From: Bordetella genomosp. 5
Lineage (GTDB): Bacteria > Pseudomonadota > Gammaproteobacteria > Burkholderiales > Burkholderiaceae_B
Length of the DNA stretch: 64,000 nt
Reading direction: 5' to 3'
Assembly (NCBI RefSeq): GCF_002261475.1
Contig: NZ_NEVN01000002.1
Coordinates: 248,001 to 312,000, forward strand
Shown here: positions 53,940 to 63,213 of the stretch, piece by piece
Numbering within the stretch: the stretch's first letter is position 1
Layout: every line of letters starts with the position of its first letter
Notes under the pieces: generated by a model
Database searches by the model: none
Told to the model about the DNA's origin: nothing
The model's input: the letters and a program-made list of their open reading frames with translations, nothing else
Translations under genes and position numbers: made by a program

Positions 53940-55436
53940 ATGACTGACTCTATCTCTTCCGCAGCGCCTGCCGCTGAAACGCCTACGCGCACCTTCGATG
54001 AATTCGGCCTGCATCCGCTTCTGCTGAAGTCCATCGCCGAGACTGGTTATACGACACCCACGCCGATCCAGGCGCAGTCGATCCCGGTCGTGGTCGAGGG
54101 CCGCGACGTCATGGGCGCCGCCCAGACCGGCACCGGCAAGACCGCCGCGTTCACGCTGCCCATCCTGCATCGCCTGATGCCGCTGGCCAACAGCAGCGCG
54201 TCGCCCGCACGCCATCCGGTGCGCGCACTGATTCTCACGCCGACCCGCGAACTCGCGGACCAGGTGTTCGAGAACGTCAAGCGCTACAGCAAGCAGACGC
54301 CGCTGCGCAGCGCGGTGGTGTTCGGCGGGGTGGATATCGGTCCGCAAAAAGAAGCACTGCGTCAGGGCTGCGAGGTGCTGGTCGCCACGCCGGGCCGCCT
54401 GCTCGATCACGTCGAACAGAAAAACGTGAACCTGAGCCAGGTCGGCATCCTGGTGCTGGACGAAGCCGACCGCATGCTCGACATGGGCTTTTTGCCCGAC
54501 CTCGAACGCATCATCCGTCTGCTGCCGGCACAGCGCCAGGGCCTGCTGTTCTCGGCCACCTTCAGCAACGAAATCCGCAAGCTCGGTCGCTCGTATCTCA
54601 ACCACCCGGTCGAGATCGAAGTGGCGGGCCGCAACGCCACGGCCGACACCGTGACGCAGATCGCCTATCAGATGACCGGCGAGGCCAAGCGCGCCGCCGT
54701 GGTGCATCTGGTGAAGTCGCGCGGCCTGAATCAGGTCATCGTGTTCTCGAACACCAAGATCGGCACGGCGCGCCTGGCGCGCCAGCTCGAGCGCGACGGC
54801 GTCAAGGCCGAATCGATCCACGGCGACAAGACCCAGGCCGACCGCATGAAGGCCCTCGAGGCGTTCAAGGCGGGCGAACTCGAAGTGCTGGTCGCCACCG
54901 ACGTGGCCGCGCGCGGCCTGGACGTGGCCGGCGTGCCGTGCGTCATCAATTATGACCTGCCCTACAACGCCGAAGACTACGTCCACCGTATCGGCCGCAC
55001 GGGTCGCGCGGGCGCGAGCGGCGAGGCCATCGCCCTGTTCACGCCCGACGAAGAGCGCTATCTGCTCGACATCGAAAAGCTCATCAAGCGCAAGGTGCCG
55101 CGTGGTTCGCTCGAGATTCCGGGCGAGTTGCTGGCGCACAGCCATGGCCGCGGCGGTGAGCGCACCGAACGCGGCGATCGCGCGGAGCGCGGTGACCGCG
55201 GCGATCGAGGCGATCGTGGCGAGCGTGGCCGTGAGCGCTCGGCAGGCCGGGGCGACCGTCCCGAGCGCGAGCGCCGTTCGAGCGCGCCGCGCCAGCATGT
55301 CGACGAATTTTTCCTCAAGCCCTACGAGCCCTCGTCGTCGGCCCCGCCGACGGCGCCCGCCGAAGACAGCCCGCGCAACGGCGTCGCGCCCAAGCGTCAG
55401 CTGGCGGTCCTGCTGGGTGGCAGCCGCAAGCCCTGA
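53940..55436 (+). CDS. rhlE: DEAD-box RNA helicase RhlE-like
   Basis: 498-residue RNA helicase for ribosome assembly and mRNA turnover. Q-motif (TPIQAQSI), motif I AQTGTGKTAAF near residue 60, motif II VLDEADRMLDMGF, motif III SATF and motif VI HRIGRTGRAG are intact. After about residue 400 the tail is a basic/acidic repeat of RGDR and RGERGRERS type, then low complexity. Codons encoding the tail are GGCGATCG-like repeats. It stands alone. Confidence 0.93.
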   Translation: MTDSISSAAPAAETPTRTFDEFGLHPLLLKSIAETGYTTPTPIQAQSIPVVVEGRDVMGAAQTGTGKTAAFTLPILHRLMPLANSSASPARHPVRALILTPTRELADQVFENVKRYSKQTPLRSAVVFGGVDIGPQKEALRQGCEVLVATPGRLLDHVEQKNVNLSQVGILVLDEADRMLDMGFLPDLERIIRLLPAQRQGLLFSATFSNEIRKLGRSYLNHPVEIEVAGRNATADTVTQIAYQMTGEAKRAAVVHLVKSRGLNQVIVFSNTKIGTARLARQLERDGVKAESIHGDKTQADRMKALEAFKAGELEVLVATDVAARGLDVAGVPCVINYDLPYNAEDYVHRIGRTGRAGASGEAIALFTPDEERYLLDIEKLIKRKVPRGSLEIPGELLAHSHGRGGERTERGDRAERGDRGDRGDRGERGRERSAGRGDRPERERRSSAPRQHVDEFFLKPYEPSSSAPPTAPAEDSPRNGVAPKRQLAVLLGGSRKP

Positions 55437-55460
55437 TCCGGGCCTCGGCGCAAAAAATCA

Positions 55461-55489
55461 CGCCCCCACGGCAGCGATGCCTGGGGGCG
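55461..55489 (-). terminator. Terminator of the thioredoxin-like gene
   Basis: Stem CGCCCCCA/TGGGGGCG with an inner GGCA/TGCC stem; on the minus strand it is followed by TGATTTTTTG. Between the convergent rhlE and thioredoxin-like genes. Confidence 0.75.
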
Positions 55490-55509
55490 TTGTCATTGGG
55501 GCGGGGGTG

Positions 55510-55902
55510 TCAGGCGGTGGCCGTGCCGCCGAGCAGGGCCTCGACGTCGGGCAGGCCGGTGCTCTGGCCGGGCGCATGGGTGTCGAGGCTGGACAGCAGG
55601 CGCTCGAGATGGCCGATGTGCGGCAGCATGGTGCCGTAGAAGAGCGTGCGGCCGTCCTCGCGCACGAGCAGCGTGGGGAAGTTTTCCACGTCTTCGTCGC
55701 CGAGAAGATCGGGGTGATCTTCGATGTCCACCCACACGAAGGTATGGCCCGGAAACTGCGCCGCGAGCGCGTCGAGCTTGGGCCGGTATTGGGTGCAGGT
55801 GTCGCACCATGCCGCGCAGAAGCACGCGACCAGCCGGCTGTCGGGCCGGGCGAGGGCGGCGCGCAGCGCCTGCGTATCGGTGCCGGGTTCGTAGAGGGGC
55901 AT
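55510..55902 (-). CDS. Thioredoxin-like protein with a CDTC active site
   Basis: 130-residue thioredoxin fold without signal peptide. The active-site motif is AAWCDTCTQYRP (residues about 30-41) in place of the usual WCGPC, with the cis-Pro in NFPTLLV. The Asp-Thr pair between the cysteines should alter redox potential and substrate choice. ATG 55902 gives MPLYEPGTDT; a 40-codon extension upstream is not conserved-looking. Divergent from the EI24 membrane protein. Confidence 0.85.
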   Translation of the reverse strand: MPLYEPGTDTQALRAALARPDSRLVACFCAAWCDTCTQYRPKLDALAAQFPGHTFVWVDIEDHPDLLGDEDVENFPTLLVREDGRTLFYGTMLPHIGHLERLLSSLDTHAPGQSTGLPDVEALLGGTATA

Positions 55903-56006
55903 ATCGGGGTTCCGCTGTGTTTGACTATGATACCCGGCGCGTCTATCTTGCGTCTTGCCACCCGCGCCGCAGGCCGGGCGACACACGTTTCGACTCTGGA
56001 TGCTCC

Positions 56007-56828
56007 ATGCCGTTTTCTTCATCCGCTCCCGCGCAGCGCTCGCCCGTCACCGAAGGCGCGCGCATCGCGCAGGCCTTCAAGTGCGCGCTGGTCTCGCAGT
56101 GCCATCCGAACATGCTGTTCGCGGTGCTGCTGCCGTTCCTCATCGCACTCGTCGGCGCCAACCTGCTGCTGTGGCTGTTCTGGTCGCCCCTGACCGACTG
56201 GCTGCGCCTGGAGGCCGGGCAGTGGGAGACCGTCAACGATGTCGACGCCTGGCTCGTGAGCGTGGGGCTGTTCTCGCTCAAGATCTGGCTGGTGCCGGTT
56301 ATCGCCGCGGCCATTCTGCTGCCGGTCTCCGGCATCCTCGGTCTGGTGATCGCGGCCATTTTCGTGATGCCGCTGGTGCTGCGCCATGTGGACAAGCGCG
56401 AGTACACCGGACTCGCGCGGTTGGGCACGAACGCCACGGCGGTCAGCGTCTGGAATGCCATCTGGGTCGGCGTGGTGTTCGCGATCGGCTGGCTGTTCAC
56501 CCTGCCGTTCTGGCTGATTCCGCCCATGGCGCTGATCCTGTCGGTGTTCTGGTGGGCGTTCGCGTTCTCGCGCATGCTGCGCGTCGACGCCCTCGTGGAA
56601 CACGCCACGCCCACCGAGCGGCGGCTGCTGATCAAGCAGCGTAACGGCGGCTTCTGGATCATCGGTTTCATTCTGGCGCTGATCAACCTGATTCCGCCGG
56701 CCTGGATCATCCTGCCGGTGTATTCGGCGCTGGTCTACGCGCACTACGGGCTGCAGGCGCTGAAAGAACTGCGCGCCGCCGAGCCTGCGGTGGCCGCCGC
56801 CGACGATCTGACGCGCCTGCCGCCCTGA
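56007..56828 (+). CDS. EI24/CysZ-like integral membrane protein
   Basis: 273-residue protein with about six membrane helices. FKCALVSQCHPNMLFAVLLPF, then LPVSGILGLVIAAIFVMPLVLRHV, and FWWAFAFSRMLRVDALVEHAT near residue 195 are typical of the EI24 domain family, which in bacteria includes the sulfate channel CysZ. The function of this subgroup is unknown. ATG 56007 chosen at the start of the hydrophilic N-terminus. Followed 108 bases later by a CinA-domain gene, perhaps co-transcribed. Confidence 0.8.
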   Translation: MPFSSSAPAQRSPVTEGARIAQAFKCALVSQCHPNMLFAVLLPFLIALVGANLLLWLFWSPLTDWLRLEAGQWETVNDVDAWLVSVGLFSLKIWLVPVIAAAILLPVSGILGLVIAAIFVMPLVLRHVDKREYTGLARLGTNATAVSVWNAIWVGVVFAIGWLFTLPFWLIPPMALILSVFWWAFAFSRMLRVDALVEHATPTERRLLIKQRNGGFWIIGFILALINLIPPAWIILPVYSALVYAHYGLQALKELRAAEPAVAAADDLTRLPP

Positions 56829-56936
56829 TCGGGGCGGACGGCCGGTCCCTGCCAGGCCGGCCTCCGCTCACGCACGATCATCGCCGCGCGACACCGCCCC
56901 TCCGATTCCGCTTTTCGTTCTTCAGGACCTTGCGCC

Positions 56937-57749
56937 ATGACCGCAGCCGTAACCCCGCGCCGTATCGGCCTCATCATCGTCGGTGACGAAATCCTGTCCG
57001 GCCGTCGTCAGGACAAGCATTTCGGCAAAATCGTCGAAATGCTGGCCACGCGCGGCATGCAACTTTCGTGGGCCGAGTTTCACTCCGACGATCGCGCCGC
57101 ATTGACGGCGGCGTACCGGCGCAGCTTCGCGACCGGCGACGTGGTGTTTTCGTGTGGCGGCATCGGCGGGACGCCCGACGACCATACCCGGCAGGCCGTG
57201 GCCGCGGCGCTGGGCGTCGAGATGGCCCTGCATCCCGAGGCCGAAGAGGCGATCGCGCTGCGCACGGCCGAAATGGCCGCCAAGGGGCAGGGCACCGCCG
57301 ACATGAGCACCCCCGAAAACCAGCAGCGGTTGCAGATGGGCGTGTTTCCGGTCGGGTGCGAGGTCGTGCCCAATCCGTATAACCGGATTCCGGGCTTTTT
57401 CATCCAGGATCACACATTCGTGCCGGGCTTCCCGGTCATGGCGTGGCCCATGCTCGAATGGACCCTGGACACGCGCTATCGCGATCTGCAGCACATCACC
57501 CGCCATGCCGAGCACTCGTTCCTGGTGTTCAGCATGCCCGAGTCCCGCATCACGCCCACCATGGTCGAGATCGAGCGGCGCTGGCCCGGCGTGCGTGCCT
57601 TCAGCCTGCCCAGCGTGGGCGAGAGCGGCGCGGCTCCGCACATCGAACTGGGTGTGAAGGGCGATCCCGAGGCCTGCGCCGAGGCGCTCGCTTTCCTGCG
57701 GGCCGACGTGCTGCGCCTGGGCGGGCAGCTGGCGCCGCCGGCGCGCTGA
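56937..57749 (+). CDS. CinA-N/MoCF domain protein
   Basis: 270-residue protein with the molybdopterin-binding fold: IGLIIVGDEILSGRRQDKH at residues 10-28, VVFSCGGIGGTPDDHTRQAVA near 75, and GVFPVGCEVVPNPYNRIPGF. It lacks the C-terminal amidase half of full CinA. Stand-alone CinA-N proteins may hydrolyse nucleotide-linked metabolites; the exact reaction is unknown. It is not near other molybdenum cofactor genes here, and differs from mog at the left end. Confidence 0.88.
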   Translation: MTAAVTPRRIGLIIVGDEILSGRRQDKHFGKIVEMLATRGMQLSWAEFHSDDRAALTAAYRRSFATGDVVFSCGGIGGTPDDHTRQAVAAALGVEMALHPEAEEAIALRTAEMAAKGQGTADMSTPENQQRLQMGVFPVGCEVVPNPYNRIPGFFIQDHTFVPGFPVMAWPMLEWTLDTRYRDLQHITRHAEHSFLVFSMPESRITPTMVEIERRWPGVRAFSLPSVGESGAAPHIELGVKGDPEACAEALAFLRADVLRLGGQLAPPAR

Positions 57750-57857
57750 TCGGTATCGGCCGGGTCGATCACGAGCGTTTTTGGCGGCACGGCGTTCAGG
57801 CGGTATTCAGCCTGGCGGCGTGCTCTGCCGCTTTGCGCCGCCGCGCACAAAAAGCGG

Positions 57858-57918
57858 TTGCCAAATCCCTGTCAGAATTTCACAATACGATAAGCCTGCC
57901 TTGTTGCGCTGCGACAAG
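57858..57918 (+). promoter_or_regulatory. Promoter and palindromic operator before the second IclR gene
   Basis: TTGCCA (57858-57863) and CACAAT (57881-57886), spacer 17, form a plausible promoter. CTTGTTGCGCTGCGACAAG (57900-57918) is a near-perfect palindrome with arms CTTGT.GC/GC.ACAAG lying just after the expected start of transcription, so it is a candidate autoregulatory operator. Confidence 0.5.
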
Positions 57919-57992
57919 GCCGAGCCAGCCAGCGCCATGAGGGCGCTCGCCGGCGGGTTCCGCCGCCATCCTTTTCGCTCTTACGTCCGCCT

Positions 57993-58844
57993 ATGTCACG
58001 CCTGCCCAGAGTCGCCGCGTCCCTGCCGGGCTCCGACCAGGAGTCCGCCGCTCATGCGCCCATCGCCATCCAGGTGATCGAGCGCGCCATGAGCCTGCTC
58101 GATGCCCTGGCCGCGCAGCCCGAGCCGGTCACGCTCAAGCAGCTGTCGGCCACCACGGGGCTGCATGCCTCCACCGCGCATCGCATCCTCAACGACCTGG
58201 TCGTGGGGCGTTACGTCGAGCGCGTGGACAACGGCGTGTATCAGCTGGGCATGCGCCTGCTGGAGCTCGGTTCGCTGGTGAAGGGACGGCTCAACGTGCG
58301 CGAGGCCGCCATCGGGGCGATGCGCAATCTGCACCGCCAGACGGGGCAGACGATCAATCTGTCGGTGCAGCAGGGCGACGAGATCGTGTATATCGATCGG
58401 GCCTGGAGCGAGCGCTCCGGCATGCAGGTGGTGCGTGCCATCGGCGGCCGGGCGCCCCTGCATCTCACCTCCACCGGCAAGCTGTTTCTCTCGACCTGTG
58501 ACGGCCGCCAGGTGCGGGCCTACGCGACCCGTACGGGGCTGGCCGGACACACCCGCAACAGCTTGACCGAGCTCGAACGCCTCGAACGCGAGCTCGCGCT
58601 GGTGCGACGCCATGGCTACGCCCGCGACAACGAAGAGCTCGAGCTGGGCGTGCGGTGCATCGCCGCGGGCATCCACGACGATACCGGCAAGCTGGTCGCG
58701 GGCCTGTCCATCTCCGCGCCTGCCGAACGCCTGCAGGACGAATGGATCCGGCTGCTGGTCGATACCGCCGCCCAGATTTCCGAGGCGCTGGGCCATGAGC
58801 CGCTCGCACCGGGCGGCCACGAGCCGCTCGCCGAGGCGCGCTGA
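57993..58844 (+). CDS. IclR family transcriptional regulator
   Basis: 283-residue regulator. Winged helix at about residues 28-90 (LKQLSATTGLHASTAHRILNDLVVGRYV), ligand-binding domain with RSGMQVVRAIGGRAPLHLTSTGKLFL and GVRCIAAGI. An N-terminal extension of about 25 residues precedes the DNA-binding domain. Convergent with a Bug gene, which it may or may not control. The C-terminus repeats GHEPLA three times over, a short low-complexity end. Confidence 0.9.
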   Translation: MSRLPRVAASLPGSDQESAAHAPIAIQVIERAMSLLDALAAQPEPVTLKQLSATTGLHASTAHRILNDLVVGRYVERVDNGVYQLGMRLLELGSLVKGRLNVREAAIGAMRNLHRQTGQTINLSVQQGDEIVYIDRAWSERSGMQVVRAIGGRAPLHLTSTGKLFLSTCDGRQVRAYATRTGLAGHTRNSLTELERLERELALVRRHGYARDNEELELGVRCIAAGIHDDTGKLVAGLSISAPAERLQDEWIRLLVDTAAQISEALGHEPLAPGGHEPLAEAR

Positions 58845-58920
58845 GGCGCTGAGGCGCCGCGGCGGGGATCCGATCCCGTCGGGCCGCACCGATCTCGTCC
58901 CGGCTGCACAAAACGCAGGC

Positions 58921-58952
58921 AAAAAAAAACTGGTCCGAGGACCAGTTTTTTT
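58921..58952. terminator. Bidirectional terminator between IclR and Bug genes
   Basis: CTGGTCC-GA-GGACCAG stem with A-run before and T-run after, symmetric between the convergent stops. Confidence 0.93.
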
Positions 58953-58962
58953 CATTGCGGGT

Positions 58963-59940
58963 TTACTGCTTTTCGACGCCGGCCTTCTTGAACAGGCCTT
59001 CCCACTGGGGCACCTGTTGCTTGACCTTGGCGGTCAGGCCTTCGGGATTGGCTTCGGCGGTGAGCACGGTGGCGCCCAGCTGCTTCATGCGCTCCTGGAA
59101 CTTCGGATCGGCCAGGCCGGCCTGCAGGCTCTTGACGAGCTTGTCGACCACGGGCTTGGGCGTGCCCTTCGGAACCCACATGCCGTGCCAGATACCGACT
59201 TCGAAGCCCTTGTAGCCGGACTCGTCCATCGTGGGCAGGTTCGGCAGCGTCGGCACGCGCTTCAGGCTGGTGACGGCGTAGGCCTTCACGGCGCCGGCGC
59301 TGATCTGCTGCGTGGTGTTGGTGGTCTGGTCGCACAGCAGGTCGACCTGCTTGCCCAGCAGATCGTTCATGGCCGGGGCGGTGCCCTTGTACGGGATCGT
59401 GAGCAGGTTCACGCCCAGCGCTTCGATCAGCATGGTGCCGCACAGATGGCTGGCGGCGCCGATGCCGGCGTTGGCCAGCGAGATTTTGTCGCTGTTCTTT
59501 TTGACGTAGTCGGCCAACTCCTTGATGTTGTTGGGCGGCAGGTCGCTGCGCGCGACGATGGTCATGGGCACGTCCACGACCAGGCCGATGGGCTCGAAGC
59601 TGGTGTAGGGATCGTAGCCGGGGTTTTTGTAGAGCGACGGGGCCGTGGAGAAGCCCGCGTGCATCAGCAGGATCTGGTAGCCGTCGGGCTGGGCGCGCGC
59701 CACTTGCGTGGTGCCGATGGTGCCGCCGGCACCGCCCTTGTTTTCGACCACGACGGTCTGACCCAGCGTGCCGCGCATGGCTTCCGCGAGCGAACGGGCG
59801 ACGTTGTCCGTCGGGCCGCCGGCGGCGAAGGGCACAACCATGTTGACGGGACGCTCAGGGTACTCGGCGACCGCGGAAGCGGCCGCGGTGAGCGCGCCGG
59901 CCGCGAACAGGGCCGACAGCAAGCGTGAAGGACGGATCAT
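58963..59940 (-). CDS. Bug family tricarboxylate-type substrate-binding protein (second)
   Basis: 325-residue periplasmic binding protein with signal peptide ending near ASAVA. Mature start EYPERPVNMVVPFAAGGPTDNVA is the Bug signature; ENKGGAGGTIGTTQVARAQPDGY and PYKGTAPAMNDLLG are the other pocket segments. Two Cys at SHLCGTM and LLCDQT may form a disulfide. No TctAB genes nearby. A TATATA-rich stretch lies in the 59.96-kb region upstream on this strand. The ligand is unknown. Confidence 0.93.
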   Translation of the reverse strand: MIRPSRLLSALFAAGALTAAASAVAEYPERPVNMVVPFAAGGPTDNVARSLAEAMRGTLGQTVVVENKGGAGGTIGTTQVARAQPDGYQILLMHAGFSTAPSLYKNPGYDPYTSFEPIGLVVDVPMTIVARSDLPPNNIKELADYVKKNSDKISLANAGIGAASHLCGTMLIEALGVNLLTIPYKGTAPAMNDLLGKQVDLLCDQTTNTTQQISAGAVKAYAVTSLKRVPTLPNLPTMDESGYKGFEVGIWHGMWVPKGTPKPVVDKLVKSLQAGLADPKFQERMKQLGATVLTAEANPEGLTAKVKQQVPQWEGLFKKAGVEKQ

Positions 59941-60222
59941 GAAGTCTCCAATGCAGGGGGGATTTTGGCTGCGAGGGTTTATATAGTTATGGCCGGCCTG
60001 TGATGGTTTTTATTGGCGGCTCGACGTGGGCCAAGTGTAAGGAACTCACCCTGTTCCGTCACCTCGGGGAATTCCCGAGCAAGTCGGGGACGGTTCCCCC
60101 GGTGGTCTTTTGGCCCGCGCGTGGGGCGCGCCGGGGAGGCGTGCGGGCTGTGCCGGGAATGTGTCCGAGACGTGCAGGCGCGCGTGCCCGAGGGCGCCAG
60201 TTGACCGTTTTGTGTCACTTGT

Positions 60223-60290
60223 TGCGGCGCACAAACTTTTACTTGACACGAAAAATCAAGTGTCTAGAATATCGATTGTGCAATGCAGCA
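60223..60290 (+). promoter_or_regulatory. Phasin promoter with two PhaR-type boxes
   Basis: TTGACA (60243-60248) and TAGAAT (60265-60270), spacer 16. TGCGGCGCACAA (60223-60234) lies just upstream of -35 and TGCAATGCAGCA (60279-60290) over the start of transcription. Both fit the 12-base PhaR consensus TGCRNYGCASMA remembered from Ralstonia eutropha phaP1, and at the same two positions. ACTTGA/TCAAGT inverted repeats overlap the spacer. The rest of 59941-60403 holds no other supported feature. Confidence 0.75.
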
Positions 60291-60403
60291 AACGCGCCTG
60301 CGGTGGCAGTACTTCCCGGACGCGCACGATGAACCGAAGTTCTTTCGGTCTTAGATCATCCTTATTCGCCGGTCCAAACCGGCACCCGTGAAGGAGAGAC
60401 ATG

Positions 60404-60982
60404 ATGAGCGCCATTCCCCAACAAGTGCTGGCCCGCCAGCAAGCCACCCTGCAATCCCTGGTCGCCGCCCAATCGGCGATGTTCAGCGGCTTCGAAAAGC
60501 TGGTCGACCTGAACCTGAAGGTCGTTCGCGCCACTCTGGACGAAGCCGCCCAGAAGTCGCAACAGGCCGTCGAGCTGAAGGATCCGCAGGACGCCACCGC
60601 GTTTGCCAGCACCCTGGTTCAGCCGGGCGCCGAAAAGGCCCTGGCCTACGGCAAGCACGTGTATGACATCGTGGCCGGCGTGCAAGCCGACCTGACCAAG
60701 CTCGCCGAGGCGCACATCGCCGAAGGGCAGCAGCAACTGACCGAAGCCGTCGAGCAATTCTCCAAGAATGCGCCCACCGGCTCCGAGAGCGCCGTTGCCC
60801 TGATGAAGTCGTCGCTGGCCACCGCCAATAGCGCCTACGACTCGCTGAGCAAGGCCGCCAAGCAAGCCGCCGAAGTGGCCGAGTCGAACCTGAACGCCGC
60901 CGCCAACGCGACGTTCAAGGCCGCGACCGACGCCGCCGACGCCGCCACCAAGGTGGCCGGCCGCAGCCGCCGCGCCGCCTAA
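60404..60982 (+). CDS. phaP: Phasin family protein
   Basis: 192-residue, almost entirely helical protein coating polyhydroxyalkanoate granules. LARQQATLQSLVAAQSAMFSG and FEKLVDLNLKVVRATLDEAAQ are the phasin_2 signature, and an Ala/Lys-rich tail ends RSRRAA. AAGGAG at 60391-60396 is seven bases from ATG 60404 but only four from ATG 60401, so the later start is favoured. PhaR-type boxes in the promoter fit control by granule state. Convergent with pyrD. Confidence 0.93.
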   Translation: MSAIPQQVLARQQATLQSLVAAQSAMFSGFEKLVDLNLKVVRATLDEAAQKSQQAVELKDPQDATAFASTLVQPGAEKALAYGKHVYDIVAGVQADLTKLAEAHIAEGQQQLTEAVEQFSKNAPTGSESAVALMKSSLATANSAYDSLSKAAKQAAEVAESNLNAAANATFKAATDAADAATKVAGRSRRAA

Positions 60983-61115
60983 GGCAGCCTGGCAGCCGGT
61001 CCGACCGGCCTTCGCCCTGGGGTCTCCCGGGCGTGCGAAGGCCCGGTCCCCGGGGAGGTTGCGACCGACCCGGAGTCTGTAGTACCGTTGAGTGACAGAG
61101 CAGAGCTGGAATTAG

Positions 61116-61140
61116 GGCCACCTTCGGGTGGCCTTTTTTT
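61116..61140 (+). terminator. Terminator of phaP
   Basis: GGCCACC-TTCG-GGTGGCC stem followed by seven T. It lies about 130 bases after the phaP stop; the sequence between is GC-rich and carries no gene. Confidence 0.93.
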
Positions 61141-61170
61141 ATGCTTCGTCTGAACGAAACGGCACAATGA

Positions 61171-61195
61171 AAAACAGCACCCCAGGGGTGCTGTT
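61171..61195 (-). terminator. Terminator of the aat-bpt-pyrD cluster
   Basis: AACAGCACCCC/GGGGTGCTGTT, 11-bp stem with one-base loop; on the minus strand it ends in a T-run (CTGTTTTTC). Lies just after pyrD. Confidence 0.85.
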
Positions 61196-61219
61196 CGTTT
61201 GGCGGCACGGCGTCGGGGC

Positions 61220-62263
61220 TCAGCGCCTGGCCAGCGCGCCGACACACTCGCCGACGAGGGCCGGACCCCGATAGATCAGGCCGGTGTAGAGCTGCACCGC
61301 GTCGGCGCCCGCCGCGAGTTTTTCGCGGGCCTGCTCGCCCGACAGGATGCCGCCCACGCCGATGATGGACATCGCCGTGCCGATCCGCTCGCGCAGGCGC
61401 GCGATCACGGCCAGCGACAGCTCGTGCACCGGGGCGCCCGACAGGCCGCCCGCTTCGTCGGCATGCGGCTGACCGGCGACCTTGTCGCGGGCTAGCGTGG
61501 TGTTGGTGGCGATCACGCCGTCCACGCCGTGCGCCAGCAGGGCGTCGGCAATCACGTCGATCTGCTCCTGGGTCAGGTCGGGGGCGATCTTGACGGCCAG
61601 GGGCACCTGCCGCTGGTGCTGCTGGGCGAGTTCGGCGCGCTTGTCGCGCAACAGCGCCAGCAGTTGCGACAGCTCGTCGCCGCCCTGCAACGCCCGCAGA
61701 TTCTTGGTGTTCGGCGACGAAATGTTGACCGTGATGTAGTCGGCGTGCGGATACACGCCCGCGAGCCCGATCAGGTAGTCGTCGGCGGCGCGCTCGATCG
61801 GCGTGTCGGCGTTCTTGCCGATGTTCAGGCCCAGGATGCCGCCGTGCTGGCGGAAGCTGCTCTTCTGCACGTTGGCCAGGAAGGCGTCGAGCCCCTGGTT
61901 GTTGAAGCCCAGGCGGTTGATCAGCGCATTGGCGCGCGGCAGACGGAACATGCGCGGCTTCGGGTTGCCCGGCTGGGCCCGCGGCGTGACCGTGCCCACC
62001 TCGACGAAGCCGAACCCCAGATTGCCCAGCGCATCGATATAGGCGCCGTTTTTGTCGAGACCGGCGGCCAGGCCCACGGGATTGCGCAGCCGCAGTCCCA
62101 TCAGCGTGGTGGGCGATTCGGGCCGCGCGTGCAGCAGCTTGCGCGTGGCGCCGCAATCGTAGGCGCGCTGCAGGCCGGCAAGGGTGACCTCGTGGGCGGT
62201 TTCCGCATCCATGGCGAACAACGCCGTGCGGGCCAGGGGGTAGGCGTGAAAGAGGATAGACAT
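61220..62263 (-). CDS. pyrD: Dihydroorotate dehydrogenase (quinone), class 2
   Basis: 347-residue membrane-associated flavoenzyme for UMP synthesis. N-terminal helices for quinone access, then [13 protein letters not shown], the FMN-binding [22 protein letters not shown] with the catalytic Ser, and [29 protein letters not shown] 62263 gives the class-2 start [16 protein letters not shown]; upstream frame is not homologous. Last gene of the leftward aat-bpt-pyrD cluster. Confidence 0.96.
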   Translation of the reverse strand: MSILFHAYPLARTALFAMDAETAHEVTLAGLQRAYDCGATRKLLHARPESPTTLMGLRLRNPVGLAAGLDKNGAYIDALGNLGFGFVEVGTVTPRAQPGNPKPRMFRLPRANALINRLGFNNQGLDAFLANVQKSSFRQHGGILGLNIGKNADTPIERAADDYLIGLAGVYPHADYITVNISSPNTKNLRALQGGDELSQLLALLRDKRAELAQQHQRQVPLAVKIAPDLTQEQIDVIADALLAHGVDGVIATNTTLARDKVAGQPHADEAGGLSGAPVHELSLAVIARLRERIGTAMSIIGVGGILSGEQAREKLAAGADAVQLYTGLIYRGPALVGECVGALARR

Positions 62264-62320
62264 GAGGCGCAATTGTAGTGTGTCGGCGCCACGGCGGCGC
62301 ACCTCCGGCAGCGCCGGGGA

Positions 62321-63061
62321 TCAGGCGCCCGCGATTTCGGCGATGTCGTCCTGCCAGACGCCATCGACCAGCATCTGCAGCGGCCGGAATCCCGCCTTAT
62401 AGGCCATTTTCTGGCTCGCGCCGATCCAGTAGCCGAGATAGAGCCAGGGCAGCTCGAGCGTGCGGCATTGTTCGATCTGCCACATGACGCTGTAGGTGCC
62501 CAGGCTGCCGCGCAGGGCCGGATCATAGAAGGTGTAGACCGACGACAGGCCGTCGTCGAGGACATCGATGATGGACACCATGGCCAGGTGCCCCGATGGC
62601 GTGCGGAACTCGACCAGACGCGTGTTGACACGTGTGGTGAGCAGGAACTGCGCGTACTGCGTGCGGCTGTCTTCGTCCATGCCGCCGCCGGGGTGGCGGC
62701 CCTGCTGATAACGGGTGTAGAGCTCGTAGTGTTCGGGCGACCACGCCAGCTCGGCCACCAGCGGGCGCAGCGTATCGTGCGCACGCCAGGCGCGCCGCTG
62801 GCTGCGGCTGGGCATGAAGCGCGCGGCATCCACGCGCACCGGGATACAGGCGCGGCAGCTGTCGCAATGGGGCCGATAGGTGAAGAGGCCGCTGCGGCGA
62901 AAGCCCTGTTCGACCAGATGCGAGTACGTGCCGGCGTTGATCAGGTGGCCGGGGGCGGCGACCTGCGAGCGCGCCTGGCGGCCGGGCAGATAGCTGCACG
63001 GATAGGGCGCCGTGGCGTAGAACTGCAGCGTGGAGAAGGGTAGTTCTTTGAGCTGGCTCAT
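62321..63061 (-). CDS. bpt: Aspartate/glutamate leucyltransferase Bpt
   Basis: 246-residue ATE1-related aminoacyl-tRNA-protein transferase that adds Leu to N-terminal Asp or Glu for ClpAP-linked degradation. [12 protein letters not shown], the Cys cluster in [15 protein letters not shown] near residue 65, and [20 protein letters not shown] near residue 215 are all typical. 57 bases upstream of pyrD and 152 downstream of aat. Confidence 0.94.
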   Translation of the reverse strand: MSQLKELPFSTLQFYATAPYPCSYLPGRQARSQVAAPGHLINAGTYSHLVEQGFRRSGLFTYRPHCDSCRACIPVRVDAARFMPSRSQRRAWRAHDTLRPLVAELAWSPEHYELYTRYQQGRHPGGGMDEDSRTQYAQFLLTTRVNTRLVEFRTPSGHLAMVSIIDVLDDGLSSVYTFYDPALRGSLGTYSVMWQIEQCRTLELPWLYLGYWIGASQKMAYKAGFRPLQMLVDGVWQDDIAEIAGA

Positions 63062-63213
63062 CGGGACTGCCGAAAAGGTCCGAATTTGCCGGGACCGGTT
63101 CGGAACATATTAACGCCGATCCGGGGGCGCTGACATCGTTCGCCGGACGGGCGACACACACCGCAGGGGGCAGCGCCGCCGTGCCGTCGCGGGCGCGTGA
63201 GAGCGGCGCCGAC

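Noticed and set aside
60000-60332. 110-codon ORF upstream of phaP
   Set aside because: It overlaps the phasin promoter and PhaR boxes, has no ribosome-binding site and no recognisable fold.
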